DNA of 49,058 nucleotides, taken from Candidatus Polarisedimenticolaceae bacterium. GTDB lineage: Bacteria > Pseudomonadota > Gammaproteobacteria > Chromatiales > Chromatiaceae. The stretch covers positions 1 through 49,058 of the forward strand of contig JAKITT010000015.1 in NCBI GenBank assembly GCA_021647945.1, given 5' to 3'. Shown piece by piece: positions 1-8,545 of the stretch. The translations under genes were made by a program, and so were the position numbers. Position 1 is the first letter of the stretch. The number at the start of each line of letters is the position of its first letter. The notes under the pieces were generated by a model. That model saw nothing but the letters and a program-made list of their open reading frames with translations, was not told where the DNA came from and did no database searches.

Positions 1-428
1 GAAGATCGTATTACAATGAGCCATGGCCTGGTTTTCCTTGTTGGTTCAGCAAGTTATAAGCAAACTCATTGTACCAAAATCAGGGGGGATCAGGCCTCTT
101 TACTTACTAGTTAACGGGACAGCAGTGCAGCAGAATAGAACATCCGCAGTGGCAGTTGAGTGCCAGCAACGTGCTGTTCAGAGACTAACGTGGTGAATGA
201 GCGCTCCCAGCCATGAGCTGCCATTTGATCCCACGTGTAGCCTGGATGAAACGGAGCGAAATCCGGGGGTGTTACACAATATCTTCCCGGATTACGTTGC
301 ACTCCACCCAGGCTACCTTGCTTGAAGTGTTGACTGAATGCCTCAGGGCGTGATGCAGACGTTCCTGTTCGGCTGGTCAAATAGCAGAGAGGCCATGAGC
401 AGCCTTTAGATTACATCAGTTTTTTGGT
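1..428. other. Unassigned left edge
   Basis: No gene can be supported here. An 89-codon open frame exists on the minus strand (111-380), but it has no recognisable domain, no convincing ribosome binding site and an unusual composition, so I do not call it. The stretch may hold decayed sequence next to the transposase relic at 485. Confidence 0.4.
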
Positions 429-459
429 AGGTTGGGCTGAGGAATGAAGCCCAACAATA
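429..459 (+). repeat. REP-like palindrome, left of RAYT
   Basis: The core GTTGGGCT ... AGCCCAAC can fold into an 8-bp stem with a short loop. An inverted near-identical copy lies at 1004-1034, on the far side of the transposase relic. This inverted flanking arrangement is the standard one for REP sequences around a RAYT gene. Related half-copies occur at 42.68 and 42.83 kb. Confidence 0.8.
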
Positions 460-484
460 TGGGTCTTTATGAAAAGGGGTTTGC

Positions 485-1003
485 ATGCAATATCGACGTT
501 CTCGGATAAAAGGTGCCCACTATTTCTTTACCGTAAACCTGGCCGATAGGAAATCAGATTTATTGGTAAGGAAAATTGAAGATTTGCGTGCAACTTTTGC
601 TGATGTGAAAAAGAGACACCCCTTCTCAATTGTTTCAATAGCAGTAATGCCTGAACATCTCCACACCATCTGGCGTCTGCCAGAGAATGACGACAACTAT
701 CCTCTGCGGTGGTCTTTGGTAAAGGCTGGGTTTTCACACCGTCAGAACAGTGGTGAAAATATTCGGCAAAGCTGAAGAAAAAAACGTGAACAAGGGATAT
801 GGCAGCGTCGATATTGGGAGCACCTGATCCGAGATGATAAGGATTTTGAGAGACATATACATTACAACCCAGTTAAACATGGGTTGGTACAAGTAAGCAG
901 CTGAATGGCCTTACTCAACACTATCCCGTTATATTGAACGGGGGTATTGCCCTTCGACTGGGGTGGTGCCAAGCGAGATGACAATGGCTTTGGTGAACGG
1001 TGA
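485..1003 (+). pseudogene. REP-associated tyrosine transposase (RAYT, Y1/IS200-like), decayed
   Basis: RAYT proteins are single-strand DNA transposases thought to mobilise REP palindromes. The first 96 codons match the family N-terminus: an opening MQYRRSRIKGAHYF, then the HUH-type metal-binding motif in MPEHLHTIW. The frame meets a TGA at 773-775, continues in the same frame with QGIWQRRYWEH and HYNPVKHGLV (the family's conserved C-terminal part), then needs a frameshift near 895 to continue as AAEWPYSTLSRYIERGY. With one nonsense codon and one frameshift it should be inactive. REP palindromes flank it on both sides in inverted orientation, so it and its repeats form one relic unit. Confidence 0.85.
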
Positions 1004-1034
1004 GTTGTTGGGCTTCGTTCCTCAGCCCAACCTA
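1004..1034 (-). repeat. REP-like palindrome, right of RAYT
   Basis: This is the inverted partner of 429-459, differing at only a base or two over 31 bases. It contains the same GTTGGGCT/AGCCCAAC-type stem. It overlaps the 3' end of the decayed RAYT frame. Confidence 0.8.
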
Positions 1035-1078
1035 CGTGCTAATGAGCTCATTAGTATCTATTTTAAGAGTGGGTGGGG

Positions 1079-1441
1079 TTAATGAGTATTCTTTTCTTTA
1101 TAATCACGAGCCCTACGCCCTAAAACAACCTGGATGATTGTCTGAAGGTCGCTGGTGCAGCCTTTGAACCTCATTCTATCGATTATATCTGCCCCTTGTT
1201 CTAGAACAATCCTACCAAGAAGCTCATCAATAAATGACTGCGTAACCCCACTCACTCCAGAGAAGTCGATTGTAACGACCTCATTCCTAGCTAAGCATTC
1301 TTCCAACTGCTCTCTAATTGGCTGGGCGTGGAACCTAGTTCCTAAAAAGCTATTTTGTTCGCCGCTTCTAAGAACTGTTAAAGATGTGTTCATACTCAAT
1401 TTCTCCATTTCCTTACTAAAATTTTTGCGTCCATTATGCAT
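1079..1441 (-). CDS. STAS-like (DUF4325-type) protein
   Basis: This is a small cytosolic protein of up to 120 residues. The stretch VVTIDFSGVSGVTQSFIDEL (about residues 55-74) matches the core strand-helix of the STAS-like DUF4325 family, where a conserved Asp-Phe is followed by Ser/Thr residues and a Phe before an acidic helix. The annotated ATG at 1441 may be upstream of the true start; an in-frame ATG at residue 18, preceded by a GGAG-like site inside the frame, is equally plausible. It lies 5 bases downstream of the STAS-HATPase gene on the same strand, so the two are co-transcribed. The pairing suggests anti-sigma-type partner switching. The regulated target is unknown. Confidence 0.75.
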   Translation of the reverse strand: MHNGRKNFSKEMEKLSMNTSLTVLRSGEQNSFLGTRFHAQPIREQLEECLARNEVVTIDFSGVSGVTQSFIDELLGRIVLEQGADIIDRMRFKGCTSDLQTIIQVVLGRRARDYKEKNTH

Positions 1442-1446
1442 CAGAC

Positions 1447-2427
1447 TTAAATAAAAGCAGGTGAAATCCCAGCATCCTGTACTCTAAATTCACTTATGAC
1501 TGTACTTAGTGACAGCTCATTGACTCTATCTCGAGGGACTTCAATACCAATAATAGTACCATTCCATGCGGGTATGTCACTGTGCCTTGCATTATCCCGT
1601 ACTTTTTCTATGGCTGCGTCGCCACTCGCATACAAAGCTCTTCCACCTGTAAGCTGAATTATCCTATCAATAACACTCAAGCCTAAACCTTGATTTACTG
1701 AGTCAAACCCATCTAAACCAAGCTCTCTATTACAGGTGACTCCTGGTATTAGAGCATTTCTGACAGCATCATAGTGGTTGTTGAGTTCAGTCTCACTATT
1801 GTTTCTTAAGGATGCAAGTAGGCCGCAACCATTGTCAACAACACCAATTCTAATTAATTTACTGCTGCGGTAGTACTGTGAACAAACCCAAACGGACGCG
1901 TTTATATATCCAGCTCTTCGTCCATGAGTCAAGGCATTCTCAAGTAGTTCAGTAAACATATATGAAAGACTTTGTTCTGTTTGTTCAAGGTGGCGAAAGC
2001 CTGTCATTTCATCAGGCTCACTATTAGGATTATAGTCTGGCATAGAGCCAACTATTGACCGCGCAATCCTATTCGACACGCCATTTACTTCATTTCTCTC
2101 ATCGATGCGCCTCAGCTCCACCAAAGAGTGTGCTTGATTTTGTCTTGTAAAACATTCCTTGTATTCTATTCCACACTCTCTGAATAGATCCATTCTTGCC
2201 AAATAGCCTTCTAAGTTTAAGTCTATATTTACAAGTTCAACCCTTCTTTCTTCTTCTGTTAGTTGCTTGCATATAGCAGCTAAGAGACATAACCCTGTAG
2301 GGTCTACAAAACTTACTTGAGAAGCATCTAAATAAATTATTTTATCAGTCGATTGCAGTATATCCGCACATAGCGCAGCTACAGGGTAAATGCTTCTTGC
2401 TGTCATGTACTGGGAAAGTGAGAACAT
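1447..2427 (-). CDS. STAS-HATPase protein (GHKL ATP-binding regulator)
   Basis: This is a 326-residue soluble protein. Residues about 28-85 look like a STAS domain (KIIYLDASQVSFVDPTGLCL). Residues about 145-310 form a GHKL/HATPase domain with an N-box ELLENALTHGR (160-170), a G1 box VVDNGCG (197-203) and a G2 box QGLGLSV (246-252). No phosphoacceptor His domain and no membrane segment are visible, so it is not a classical histidine kinase and looks more like an anti-sigma/anti-anti-sigma switch with both activities in one chain. It precedes the STAS-like gene by 5 bases on the same strand. Defence or stress regulation is possible but not shown by the sequence. Confidence 0.8.
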   Translation of the reverse strand: MFSLSQYMTARSIYPVAALCADILQSTDKIIYLDASQVSFVDPTGLCLLAAICKQLTEEERRVELVNIDLNLEGYLARMDLFRECGIEYKECFTRQNQAHSLVELRRIDERNEVNGVSNRIARSIVGSMPDYNPNSEPDEMTGFRHLEQTEQSLSYMFTELLENALTHGRRAGYINASVWVCSQYYRSSKLIRIGVVDNGCGLLASLRNNSETELNNHYDAVRNALIPGVTCNRELGLDGFDSVNQGLGLSVIDRIIQLTGGRALYASGDAAIEKVRDNARHSDIPAWNGTIIGIEVPRDRVNELSLSTVISEFRVQDAGISPAFI

Positions 2428-2872
2428 TTGCCTTTTAATCCATTAATCCCAAGAATGTACATTCTGCCTGTAGATTGAATAGAGTGGCAACAATAAAATC
2501 TCTACCTATGGCAGATATCTATATAGGTGTCCTTCTGAAGGCCCAACAAAACCATAAGAATCAAGTTGATAGCTCGTAGGTTGGTAACTTCTCAATAACC
2601 TATGGCAGCAACAGTCCGCTGTTTTAAGAGTTCAGATAAATCAGAAGTAACAATAGAGCGAGTTTGGGGTCATAGTAAAAACTTGTATTAAATGACTATA
2701 TTGGGCACTCACCAGCCGTTCACTATGGTGGTGGAGCAGGATGCTTGCAATGGGTCGCTTTCGGTTGTTCTATTTCCTTACCGCTTGCCTAGCTTATCTC
2801 TTCACTGGCTGACCATTCCGCCCGACCTGCTGAAGCCACACTAGATAATGGGGAAACAGAGGAAGTATCTGT
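2428..2872. other. Intergenic, no confident gene
   Basis: No supported gene. The stretch contains short repeats such as CCTATGGCAG near 2513 and 2600. A 65-codon minus-strand frame (2794-2991) overlaps the methyltransferase relic and might be its frameshifted continuation, but it has no recognisable motif. Confidence 0.4.
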
Positions 2873-3121
2873 TCATTTATAACGGCAATGTAGTAAGGCA
2901 GATTGGGTGTTGTAGGGCGAGTCGATGTAGATGCATTCCACCTTGCCAGCAAAGAGTGGCAATAGCGCTTTGAGTGCTTCGAGATTGTCACCTTGAATCA
3001 GCATGTTTTCGTTGTTGGGGTCGCCATAGGCGAGACCTTTTACCCCTTGCAGCAGACGGTAAGGCACCTGCTTTGCGGTGCGTACCGCTTCACCTTTATT
3101 CAACCAATCAAGTATAGGCAT
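2873..3121 (-). pseudogene. Type III DNA adenine methyltransferase (Mod), N-terminal remnant
   Basis: Only 82 codons remain of a protein that is normally more than 500 residues. The sequence NMLIQGDNLEALKALLPLF followed by GKVECIYIDSPYNT is the hallmark opening of type III (and related) N6-adenine methyltransferases. Motif IV is altered to DSPYNT from the usual DPPY. The frame then ends at once, so the target-recognition and SAM-binding parts are missing. It starts 40 bases after the Fic remnant on the same strand, which suggests that a fic-mod operon once existed here. Confidence 0.8.
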
Positions 3122-3160
3122 TCAGTGGTTCCAATCTCTTTTGTTGTATCAGCGCCTAGT

Positions 3161-3871
3161 TTATAGCGCTGAGTCCTTCGCTGTCTGGATAACTTCTCTT
3201 CCTTCAGCAATGTTCAATAATTGGGGGAAGACTAATGTCGCTGGGCGACGCCCCGCGCTCTCTTTCAAGATTGCCACTATACCTGCATCGAGTAGTTGCG
3301 TGATGAGGCTGCGGAGTGTCGGTTTTTTGATGTTCAGGCGTTCACGCAGCTCTGTTAGCCTAAATATGGGGCGTTCAAATAGCGCATCTACCAAAGGTGT
3401 GCTGTGTTGTGAGCGGGTGAGCTCCCGCACACTCTCTTTGGTCTGCTCATGTAGCGCCATGATGGCTTGTATACGTTGGCAATTGGTTTTTGCTTGCTCA
3501 GCAACCCCCTTTAAATAGAAGGCAATCCAACCGCTCCAATCATTGTCTGCAGATATTGCTCTTAGTCTTGCGTAGTATTCGCCCCGGTGCGCTTCCAAAT
3601 AGGCAGAGAGGTAGAACATCGGGCTGGTGAGGCGTTTTTTACTATAGAGAAACAGGGGGATAAGCAGGCGGCCAATACGCCCATTGCCATCTTTAAAGGG
3701 GTGTAGCAGTTCAAACTGGGCATGCACGATGGCCGATTGGGCCAGCACATCAAAATCATCTTCAGCCAGATAGGTTTCCCACGCCTGGAGATGGTCGTGA
3801 AGCTGCAACGGGTTTGGGGGGATAAACGTCGCCTCTTCTATCGCTGACCGCCATGGAGAGTGAAACGAAGG
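3161..3871 (-). pseudogene. Fic family protein, C-terminal half
   Basis: Fic proteins transfer AMP or related groups to target hydroxyls. The catalytic loop HPFKDGNGRIGR is intact and preceded by the usual helix AIVHAQFELL. Upstream in the same frame lies EEATFIPPNPLQL, the flap region found before the Fic core. After the core comes a winged-helix-like region (RLTELRERLNIKKPTLRSLI) typical of long Fic proteins. A stop at about 3872 closes the frame, so the roughly 150-residue N-terminal part with the inhibitory (S/T)xxxE(G/N) helix is absent. The best internal start is a TTG at 3808. A matching N-terminal fragment lies at 37110-37328 on the same strand. Confidence 0.8.
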
Positions 3872-4108
3872 CGGTTAGACCCCGGTAGCTGTGAGGCCGC
3901 ACCATATACCCGTCGTGCGCGAGCGCCAGAGGGGATATGAAGTAGGCATCCGAACACAGCGTCCAGTCATGTTGGGAGCTAGCGCGGAGCTGCAACGAGT
4001 TCACGATGTTGTAGCGTAGAGCTAGTGACCAGGACGTCCGGGGCATAATGGGCTGTCGAAGATCGATTGCAAAAGGGTGACTGGGAAGTCCCGTTTTGTA
4101 TCATGAGA
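3872..4108. other. Unassigned, possible coding relic
   Basis: A 94-codon minus-strand frame (3762-4046) runs through this stretch and overlaps the Fic remnant in another frame. It contains WTLCSDAYFISPLALAHDGY, which reads like real protein, but I do not recognise the family. It probably represents a short fragment of a lost gene joined to the Fic remnant. Confidence 0.3.
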
Positions 4109-4627
4109 TCAAAGACTCACTTGTAATGCCATATGCAAGGCGGCCGACATATGATCTTTATCGCTATTTGAGAAAAGCTCTTCTGAGTCATTCAACTTGC
4201 TTTTGATGGTGGACACTCCCCCTGTTACCTCATCAAAGATCCATTTGGTGTGTTTTTTGGGGGGAGAGTATATCCAGACATCTTGCCCTCCGGTTTTTGA
4301 GTGTCGATAGAGATGAGTAATCATCTTCAATGTAGCCGCCCTATCCTTGTGAGTGCTTGCTGCCGTGGTATTTTCAGCCGCATTATAGATCACCTCACCA
4401 CGGCTACTGCCCCCTAGAAACACTCTAGAAAACAAACAGGAGGTCTCACCAGTAACTTTATTACGTATCTTATCAGCAGCACCGTTGTGCCTTATATCAA
4501 AGCCCGTTTCGCCCAACATGCCACTAATTGCCGAGTCATTGATTGCTTTTTGCCACCCATCCGTTGAGTAGTTGCCCGCCTGAATGATCTCTCGGCATTT
4601 CTTATAAGCTTGAGTAAAATTGTTCAC
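4109..4627 (-). pseudogene. Truncated paralogue of the M35-type T6SS effector
   Basis: This is a 172-codon frame whose second half aligns well with the N-terminal region of the effector at 7383-8452. Shared elements include RAATLK/RAAALK, DVWIYSPPK/SIWVCSPPK, KWIFDE, a DSEELF/DSKEIF block and MSA-x-x-x-x-AL. Similarity ends where this frame stops, just after MSAALHMAL, so the HExxH metallopeptidase domain is missing. A good ATG start is present, with AGGAG-like sequence upstream (minus strand, near 4635). It may be dead, or may be a remnant left by recombination among effector genes. It sits at the distal end of the effector run downstream of clpV. Confidence 0.75.
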
Positions 4628-4929
4628 CTCTTATCTCCTTCCTTGTCGCATTATTTCAATCCAAGTTGATATTTAGAAGCACTACTGTTCGGTTAAGAAA
4701 AGCAACATATTCTGAAGAGCTCGATTTCTCTGGTTTGCGGCAAAATAGAGATTTACGAGTCAGCTATTTCATCCCAAATAAATTAGTTATGGAACATACT
4801 AACAGTATCCTCAACTGTTCCCATTTATCTGAGAAGTAGGCCTCAATATTGGGCTGAAGATATGCTGAAATCAAATATGTATTTTATGGCCCGTTTTAGC
4901 TTTTGCGTGGCAATTTGAAAATTAGTGGT

Positions 4930-5166
4930 CTAATCAGGTCTCTTGGAGGTGCCGCGCAGTGCCACAATATGCTCACCCACTCGATTGTTCTCTCCTGGTG
5001 AGACATAACCGAAACCATAGCGCCCCATCAGCTTGGTTAATCCGGGGCCGCTTAGTCCAAGCCCCTCAGCATCGGCTAATAGTGCACGAGAAATACCAAC
5101 TGATTTTATGTTGTAAACTTTTGATGCAATCTTTGCTGCATGAAGTGGTGAGATTGGATCGGCTAT
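4930..5166 (-). pseudogene. Lipase-type T6SS effector, N-terminal remnant
   Basis: The minus-strand frame reads IADPISPLHAAKIASKVYNI, then LMGRYGFGYVSPGENNRVGE and HIVALRGTSKRPD before a TAG. The block GEHIVALRGT resembles the first strand of class 3 lipase folds, which in this family is normally followed by DW. Two lesions are visible. The codon at the expected start position (5166-5164), a few bases after a GGAAGGG ribosome binding site, is ATA rather than ATG. The TAG stands where a Trp codon would be expected, with TTNFQIATQKLK readable beyond it. The Ser-His-Asp catalytic region is absent. It lies 30 bases downstream of the DUF6795-like gene. Confidence 0.7.
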
Positions 5167-5196
5167 GACTTACCCTTCCTTAATTGATGGAATGAA

Positions 5197-5682
5197 CTAA
5201 AGGTTGATGCTGCAAATTCCGTAAACGGTCTGCTCTGACGGGGTATCTTTATGATTTGGCTCACTGCTCAGTTCACAGCTCAAATTGATTGGAGCACCCT
5301 TTAGTTCACTGTTTTTTTCGTAGTCAGATTTTGCTGAGACCCATGCATCGTATTGGGTTCCCTGGTGTTCAATGACAATCTCTTGGATGATTCTGATCTC
5401 CATGGGCAGAAAGCTGAAATCAAAGAGTGTTGTATCGACCCAGTCTGGAAATTGGAATCTGCCCTCACTGTCAGTGTGGGTGACCTCATCAATCTTTTTT
5501 GACTCGCTGTACGAGCGGGTCACTTTTACATTTTGCAGCGGTTTTCCCTGCAATGTGACGATGCCATCAACCGCAGAAAAAACAATATGTTTGTTTAAAA
5601 AACCCATGGCAAGCACCGTTGTAGGCAGTAGTAAAAAGAGGAAGAAAACCATCTGGAGGCGCTTTGATAGTGTGGCACTCAT
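5197..5682 (-). CDS. Exported DUF6795-like protein, candidate T6SS immunity protein
   Basis: This protein has 161 residues. Residues 1-26 form a signal peptide (positively charged start, then FFLFLLLPTTVLA). The mature part begins with FSAVDGIVTLQGKPLQNVKV and TDSEGRFQFPDW, a carboxypeptidase-regulatory-like beta-sandwich pattern that I associate with DUF6795. It is therefore predicted to be periplasmic. Its position directly upstream of a lipase relic, and downstream of a PI-PLC-type effector, suggests immunity against one of these lipid-attacking toxins. The family name is from memory and the immunity role is inferred from position. Confidence 0.6.
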   Translation of the reverse strand: MSATLSKRLQMVFFLFLLLPTTVLAMGFLNKHIVFSAVDGIVTLQGKPLQNVKVTRSYSESKKIDEVTHTDSEGRFQFPDWVDTTLFDFSFLPMEIRIIQEIVIEHQGTQYDAWVSAKSDYEKNSELKGAPINLSCELSSEPNHKDTPSEQTVYGICSINL

Positions 5683-5734
5683 TGACTTATCCAGATGGTT
5701 TTATTGGAGATATTGTCATGTTCTCCACTCTTAA

Positions 5735-5749
5735 TTCAGAGCTTCCTTA
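5735..5749 (+). repeat. Single copy of a MITE terminus
   Basis: TTCAGAGCTTCCTTA matches, with one difference, the right end of the MITE-like element at 11377-11540. A further copy sits at 8546-8560. All three lie in gaps between T6SS genes. Confidence 0.5.
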
Positions 5750-5808
5750 GCATCATCTTTGAATTGAGGTTGCTTCATTGATCTCAAGTAATGCCATGCT
5801 TTTTAAGG

Positions 5809-6765
5809 TTAGGTGACATCAAAACCAAAATCTCTTCCATTGAGAGGGTCGTTGCGTCGATAGATGTGCCTACACTTATAATTGTCTACGAAGTCCATCA
5901 TGACAATGTTTATTGACTCATAATCGGCATCATTTTTTAGCTTGTCTCTGAGAGACTTGACTCTTGCCCTTGAACCTACGCCACCGCTGGTCGTACTTTT
6001 AATGTTGGTGCTGTAAGTTTGTGTTTGATACCAAGCGTATAGTCGGTCACCAGAGAGGTTCTTTTTGACATATTTTTTCAATTTGCTTGTTTGATTTCTA
6101 ACGACCAATCTAGCAAACCGAGAGCCTGCGTAGCTACCTGCAATGCCTAAGCCGCTTTCACAAGCCTCTTTTTTTGCATAGTTATGAAAGCCTGTGCGCT
6201 GGTTGTGATAGTTAAATGATCCATCAAAAACGGCAATTACGCGACCCTGCATACGATCAACCTTATGTTTAGCGAGGTTGCCTCCTGCTGTATAGAGCAG
6301 GTCGCCAAGAATCTCATTTACCAGATTGGTAACGGCATTGGGGCATTGTGTTTTGGTAAAGCGGAGTATGCAAAATTCAGTGCGGTTATCTTGAAGAAAG
6401 GCTTTTACCTCTTCAAGTTGCTCGGCAACGCCTCCGCCTTTGGTGCCTAATTTCTTACCCCCATGATAAAAACGTACACGTCCCTTATCAACAGAAGTTG
6501 TGGGCTCAAATGGAGAGTTACCATCACCAATGAGATTGGTTTGCCGCACTAAGCGTGCTCTTAAATCAAATAGGCGAGATCCCGCCTCTAGCTGGGATTT
6601 CAGGCCGCCACTCTGGCAAATTGCAGCTTTCTTTGAGCCCAATATTCCCGCATTGGTCTGTTGATCTTCAAAAACCCCTGCATCATGACTGCCCGGCATG
6701 ACAATCTCAGACAGGCTAAGATCTCGCCCCATAATATATTTACCCATCCAGTTTCTACCTGACAT
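5809..6765 (-). CDS. PI-PLC-like phosphodiesterase, putative T6SS phospholipase effector
   Basis: This 318-residue protein has the start of a PI-PLC X-type TIM barrel: IVMPGSHDAG with the first catalytic His at about residue 27, the second-strand motif LFDLRARL (about 65-72), and the second catalytic His in RFYHGG (about 101). FCILRFT and VIAVFDGSF follow as further barrel strands. The family cleaves phosphodiester bonds of inositol lipids or similar headgroups. It has no signal peptide, as expected for a T6SS cargo. The gene lies among effector/immunity genes downstream of clpV. I infer that it is an antibacterial or anti-host phospholipase; the substrate cannot be told. Confidence 0.75.
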   Translation of the reverse strand: MSGRNWMGKYIMGRDLSLSEIVMPGSHDAGVFEDQQTNAGILGSKKAAICQSGGLKSQLEAGSRLFDLRARLVRQTNLIGDGNSPFEPTTSVDKGRVRFYHGGKKLGTKGGGVAEQLEEVKAFLQDNRTEFCILRFTKTQCPNAVTNLVNEILGDLLYTAGGNLAKHKVDRMQGRVIAVFDGSFNYHNQRTGFHNYAKKEACESGLGIAGSYAGSRFARLVVRNQTSKLKKYVKKNLSGDRLYAWYQTQTYSTNIKSTTSGGVGSRARVKSLRDKLKNDADYESINIVMMDFVDNYKCRHIYRRNDPLNGRDFGFDVT

Positions 6766-6874
6766 GCTTCTCTCCAGTGTTTAATTCTGTAATTAATTTT
6801 ACATTTTAATAACTAGGGGGGTGTTAACATCCCCTAGCGTTTAACTTTACTCCGACCCCAGTTATCCTTAATCA

Positions 6875-7363
6875 CTAAGGGGCTTCTCTTACCCCGTGTG
6901 ACTCGATCTCCACGAGGTGTCGTCGGCCTAGTTCGTCCTCAATGAGTATCTCCTTACCACTGGGAAGTAGTTCGAGCTCTATGAAATAGATCTCCTGCAC
7001 ATCACTCTCCTTGCCTTCTATGTAGTCGATTTTGTAGATCTGCTGTAACCAAAGTTGTTTATGGGTATTGGCATCTTCAGCTATCAGGTATCCAGACTGT
7101 TGTGATTGCCCAAGAAGTTGGGCGCTACGTACCTCCCGGTATACCACTTCATTATGTGTAATGGGTTCGATTTCTGCCGGGACTCGGCGTCTGCGGCTTC
7201 CTAAATTCATTTTGCTGACCTCTATAGTACTATTGATTGATGGGGGGGGAGGTGTTGAGAGTTTTGCTTGTTTCTGTGCTGTTTGCCCCTCTCCGCAGCC
7301 TGTGAATAAGCTGGCAATGGAGATAAACAGACCATAAGAGAGAGACTTATAAATTAGTTTCAC
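6875..7363 (-). CDS. Lipoprotein, candidate immunity protein (three-copy family)
   Basis: This 162-residue protein has an N-terminal lipoprotein signal with lipobox LFTGC (Cys about 23), so it should be anchored to a membrane on the periplasmic side. A Pro-rich linker (TPPPPS) leads to a C-terminal domain containing GYLIAEDANTHKQLWLQQIY and EDELGRRHLVEI. The same domain occurs in the lipoprotein at 48347-48763 and in the broken copy at 48760-48931. It starts 19 bases after the end of the M35-type effector, on the same strand, which fits an effector-immunity pair. The function as immunity is inferred from location and export only. Confidence 0.65.
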   Translation of the reverse strand: MKLIYKSLSYGLFISIASLFTGCGEGQTAQKQAKLSTPPPPSINSTIEVSKMNLGSRRRRVPAEIEPITHNEVVYREVRSAQLLGQSQQSGYLIAEDANTHKQLWLQQIYKIDYIEGKESDVQEIYFIELELLPSGKEILIEDELGRRHLVEIESHGVREAP

Positions 7364-7382
7364 AGCTATATCCTCCAGGCGT

Positions 7383-8452
7383 TTACGCCGCTGGGGCCTT
7401 TAATACTGTGAGAATTTTGCCAGCGGTAAGCTGGCCGTTACAGTCAGCCGCAAAAAATGCATAGTTGTCGGCATTTGTTAATGCCTTGTTGGATGGGAAG
7501 GTTCCAGAATTTGGCTTCAGGACTTTATCACTATAGAAATGGTCTTTGGTTGACATCTCTCGGTGTGAAAGTTCATGCACTATCGTGGCGGCCCATTCAA
7601 ATCGGGTTCCAGCTTTTCCCATCAAGACTTTCTCATATAGATAACACTGAGGCTCTTTCTACGTACGAGTGCGTAGGTAGTAGACCAGAGTCGTTGCTGT
7701 GTACTTCGATCGACTGGGTCGTCTGAAAATATCAACTGGTCTGAGTTGCATACATTACGTATCTTCTGGAAGCCGCTTGTTAGTGTAGAGATGATGGTGT
7801 TCAGTTCATTGTCAGTGGTGTTTTCATCGGCGAACCAGCGTTTAATAAGTTTACGTGCATTTGCATCAGGTTTGTCGGTGACTGCCGCACTGGCGAGTAC
7901 CATTAATGTTTTTTGGCACCATTTAAGGGCATCCTGAGTGCCTGCACTCATATTTTTCATGTGTGTTAAGTTAAATATCTCTTTGGAATCGGTGAGTTTG
8001 GTTGCCAAACTCCCCTTATTCAGACCGTTGAATTCATCAAAGATCCATTTATCATAAGATTTTGGTGGAGAGCAGACCCAGATGCTCTGTGCGCCTCGCT
8101 TATTCATAAAATGGGTATGACGCAGAAACTTGAGTGCCGCTGCACGATTGTTCAAGCCGCTAGGTGTATCCTCTTTCGCTGCTTCAAGAATAACTTTTGA
8201 CTCGCGCTCATCTGAGTTCCGGCAAATGCCGAAAAAGGAGGAGATAGTAGATGGATATTTTATTTTGCGATGCAGTTTTTTCAGTGTTCCAGACATCCCA
8301 TCATTCAGCCCCGTAGGCCCAAGCAGTAACTGCGTTTTGGAAGTCATGAAGTCATCCCACTCTTCACTGAATGTGTCGTTGCTATAACCTCCTGTGTTTT
8401 TTTGTAGGCATCTGTAAATGTTTGCATGATGGTTATTTTCTGGGCTATTCAA
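7383..8452 (-). pseudogene. M35-type (aspzincin) metallopeptidase effector, split by a frame change
   Basis: Two frames make up this gene. The first (8452-7622, 276 codons from a TTG) carries the region with CSPPKSYDKWIFDEFNG shared with the truncated paralogue at 4109. The second (7625-7383) carries AATIVHELSHREMSTKDHFY and ALTNADNYAFFAADCNG, the HExxH zinc motif and downstream Asp region of lysine-specific M35-like peptidases. A -1 shift at an A-AAG context (7631-7628) would join them into about 356 residues. Alternatively the first frame's TGA overlaps an ATG of the second (TGATG), allowing reinitiation. The start is uncertain because the frame stays open upstream without an ATG. Location between clpV and a lipoprotein supports a T6SS effector. 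Confidence 0.7.
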
Positions 8453-8500
8453 AACGGCAGCAAATTGTTCTCTTGAGGTTAAATATTTTGGGGTTTTATT

Positions 8501-8520
8501 CCCCGCCGCTGGCGGCGGGG
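8501..8520. terminator. GC-rich hairpin downstream of clpV
   Basis: CCCCGCCGCTGGCGGCGGGG forms an 8 to 9-bp stem with a very short loop. It lies about 60 bases after the clpV stop. There is no clear T-run on the minus-strand side, so it is an imperfect intrinsic terminator or an mRNA-end stabiliser. Confidence 0.45.
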
Positions 8521-8545
8521 ATGTTTATGAGTGCCGACTTGATTG

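Noticed and set aside
12-73. Short inverted repeat TACAATGAG ... CTCATTGTA
   Set aside because: Only 9 bases with a 44-base gap; expected by chance.
111-380. 89-codon minus-strand frame
   Set aside because: No family, no ribosome binding site and no supporting neighbour; not called as a gene.
2794-2991. 65-codon frame near the Mod relic
   Set aside because: Overlaps the relic in another frame and has no methyltransferase motif; noted only as possible decayed continuation.
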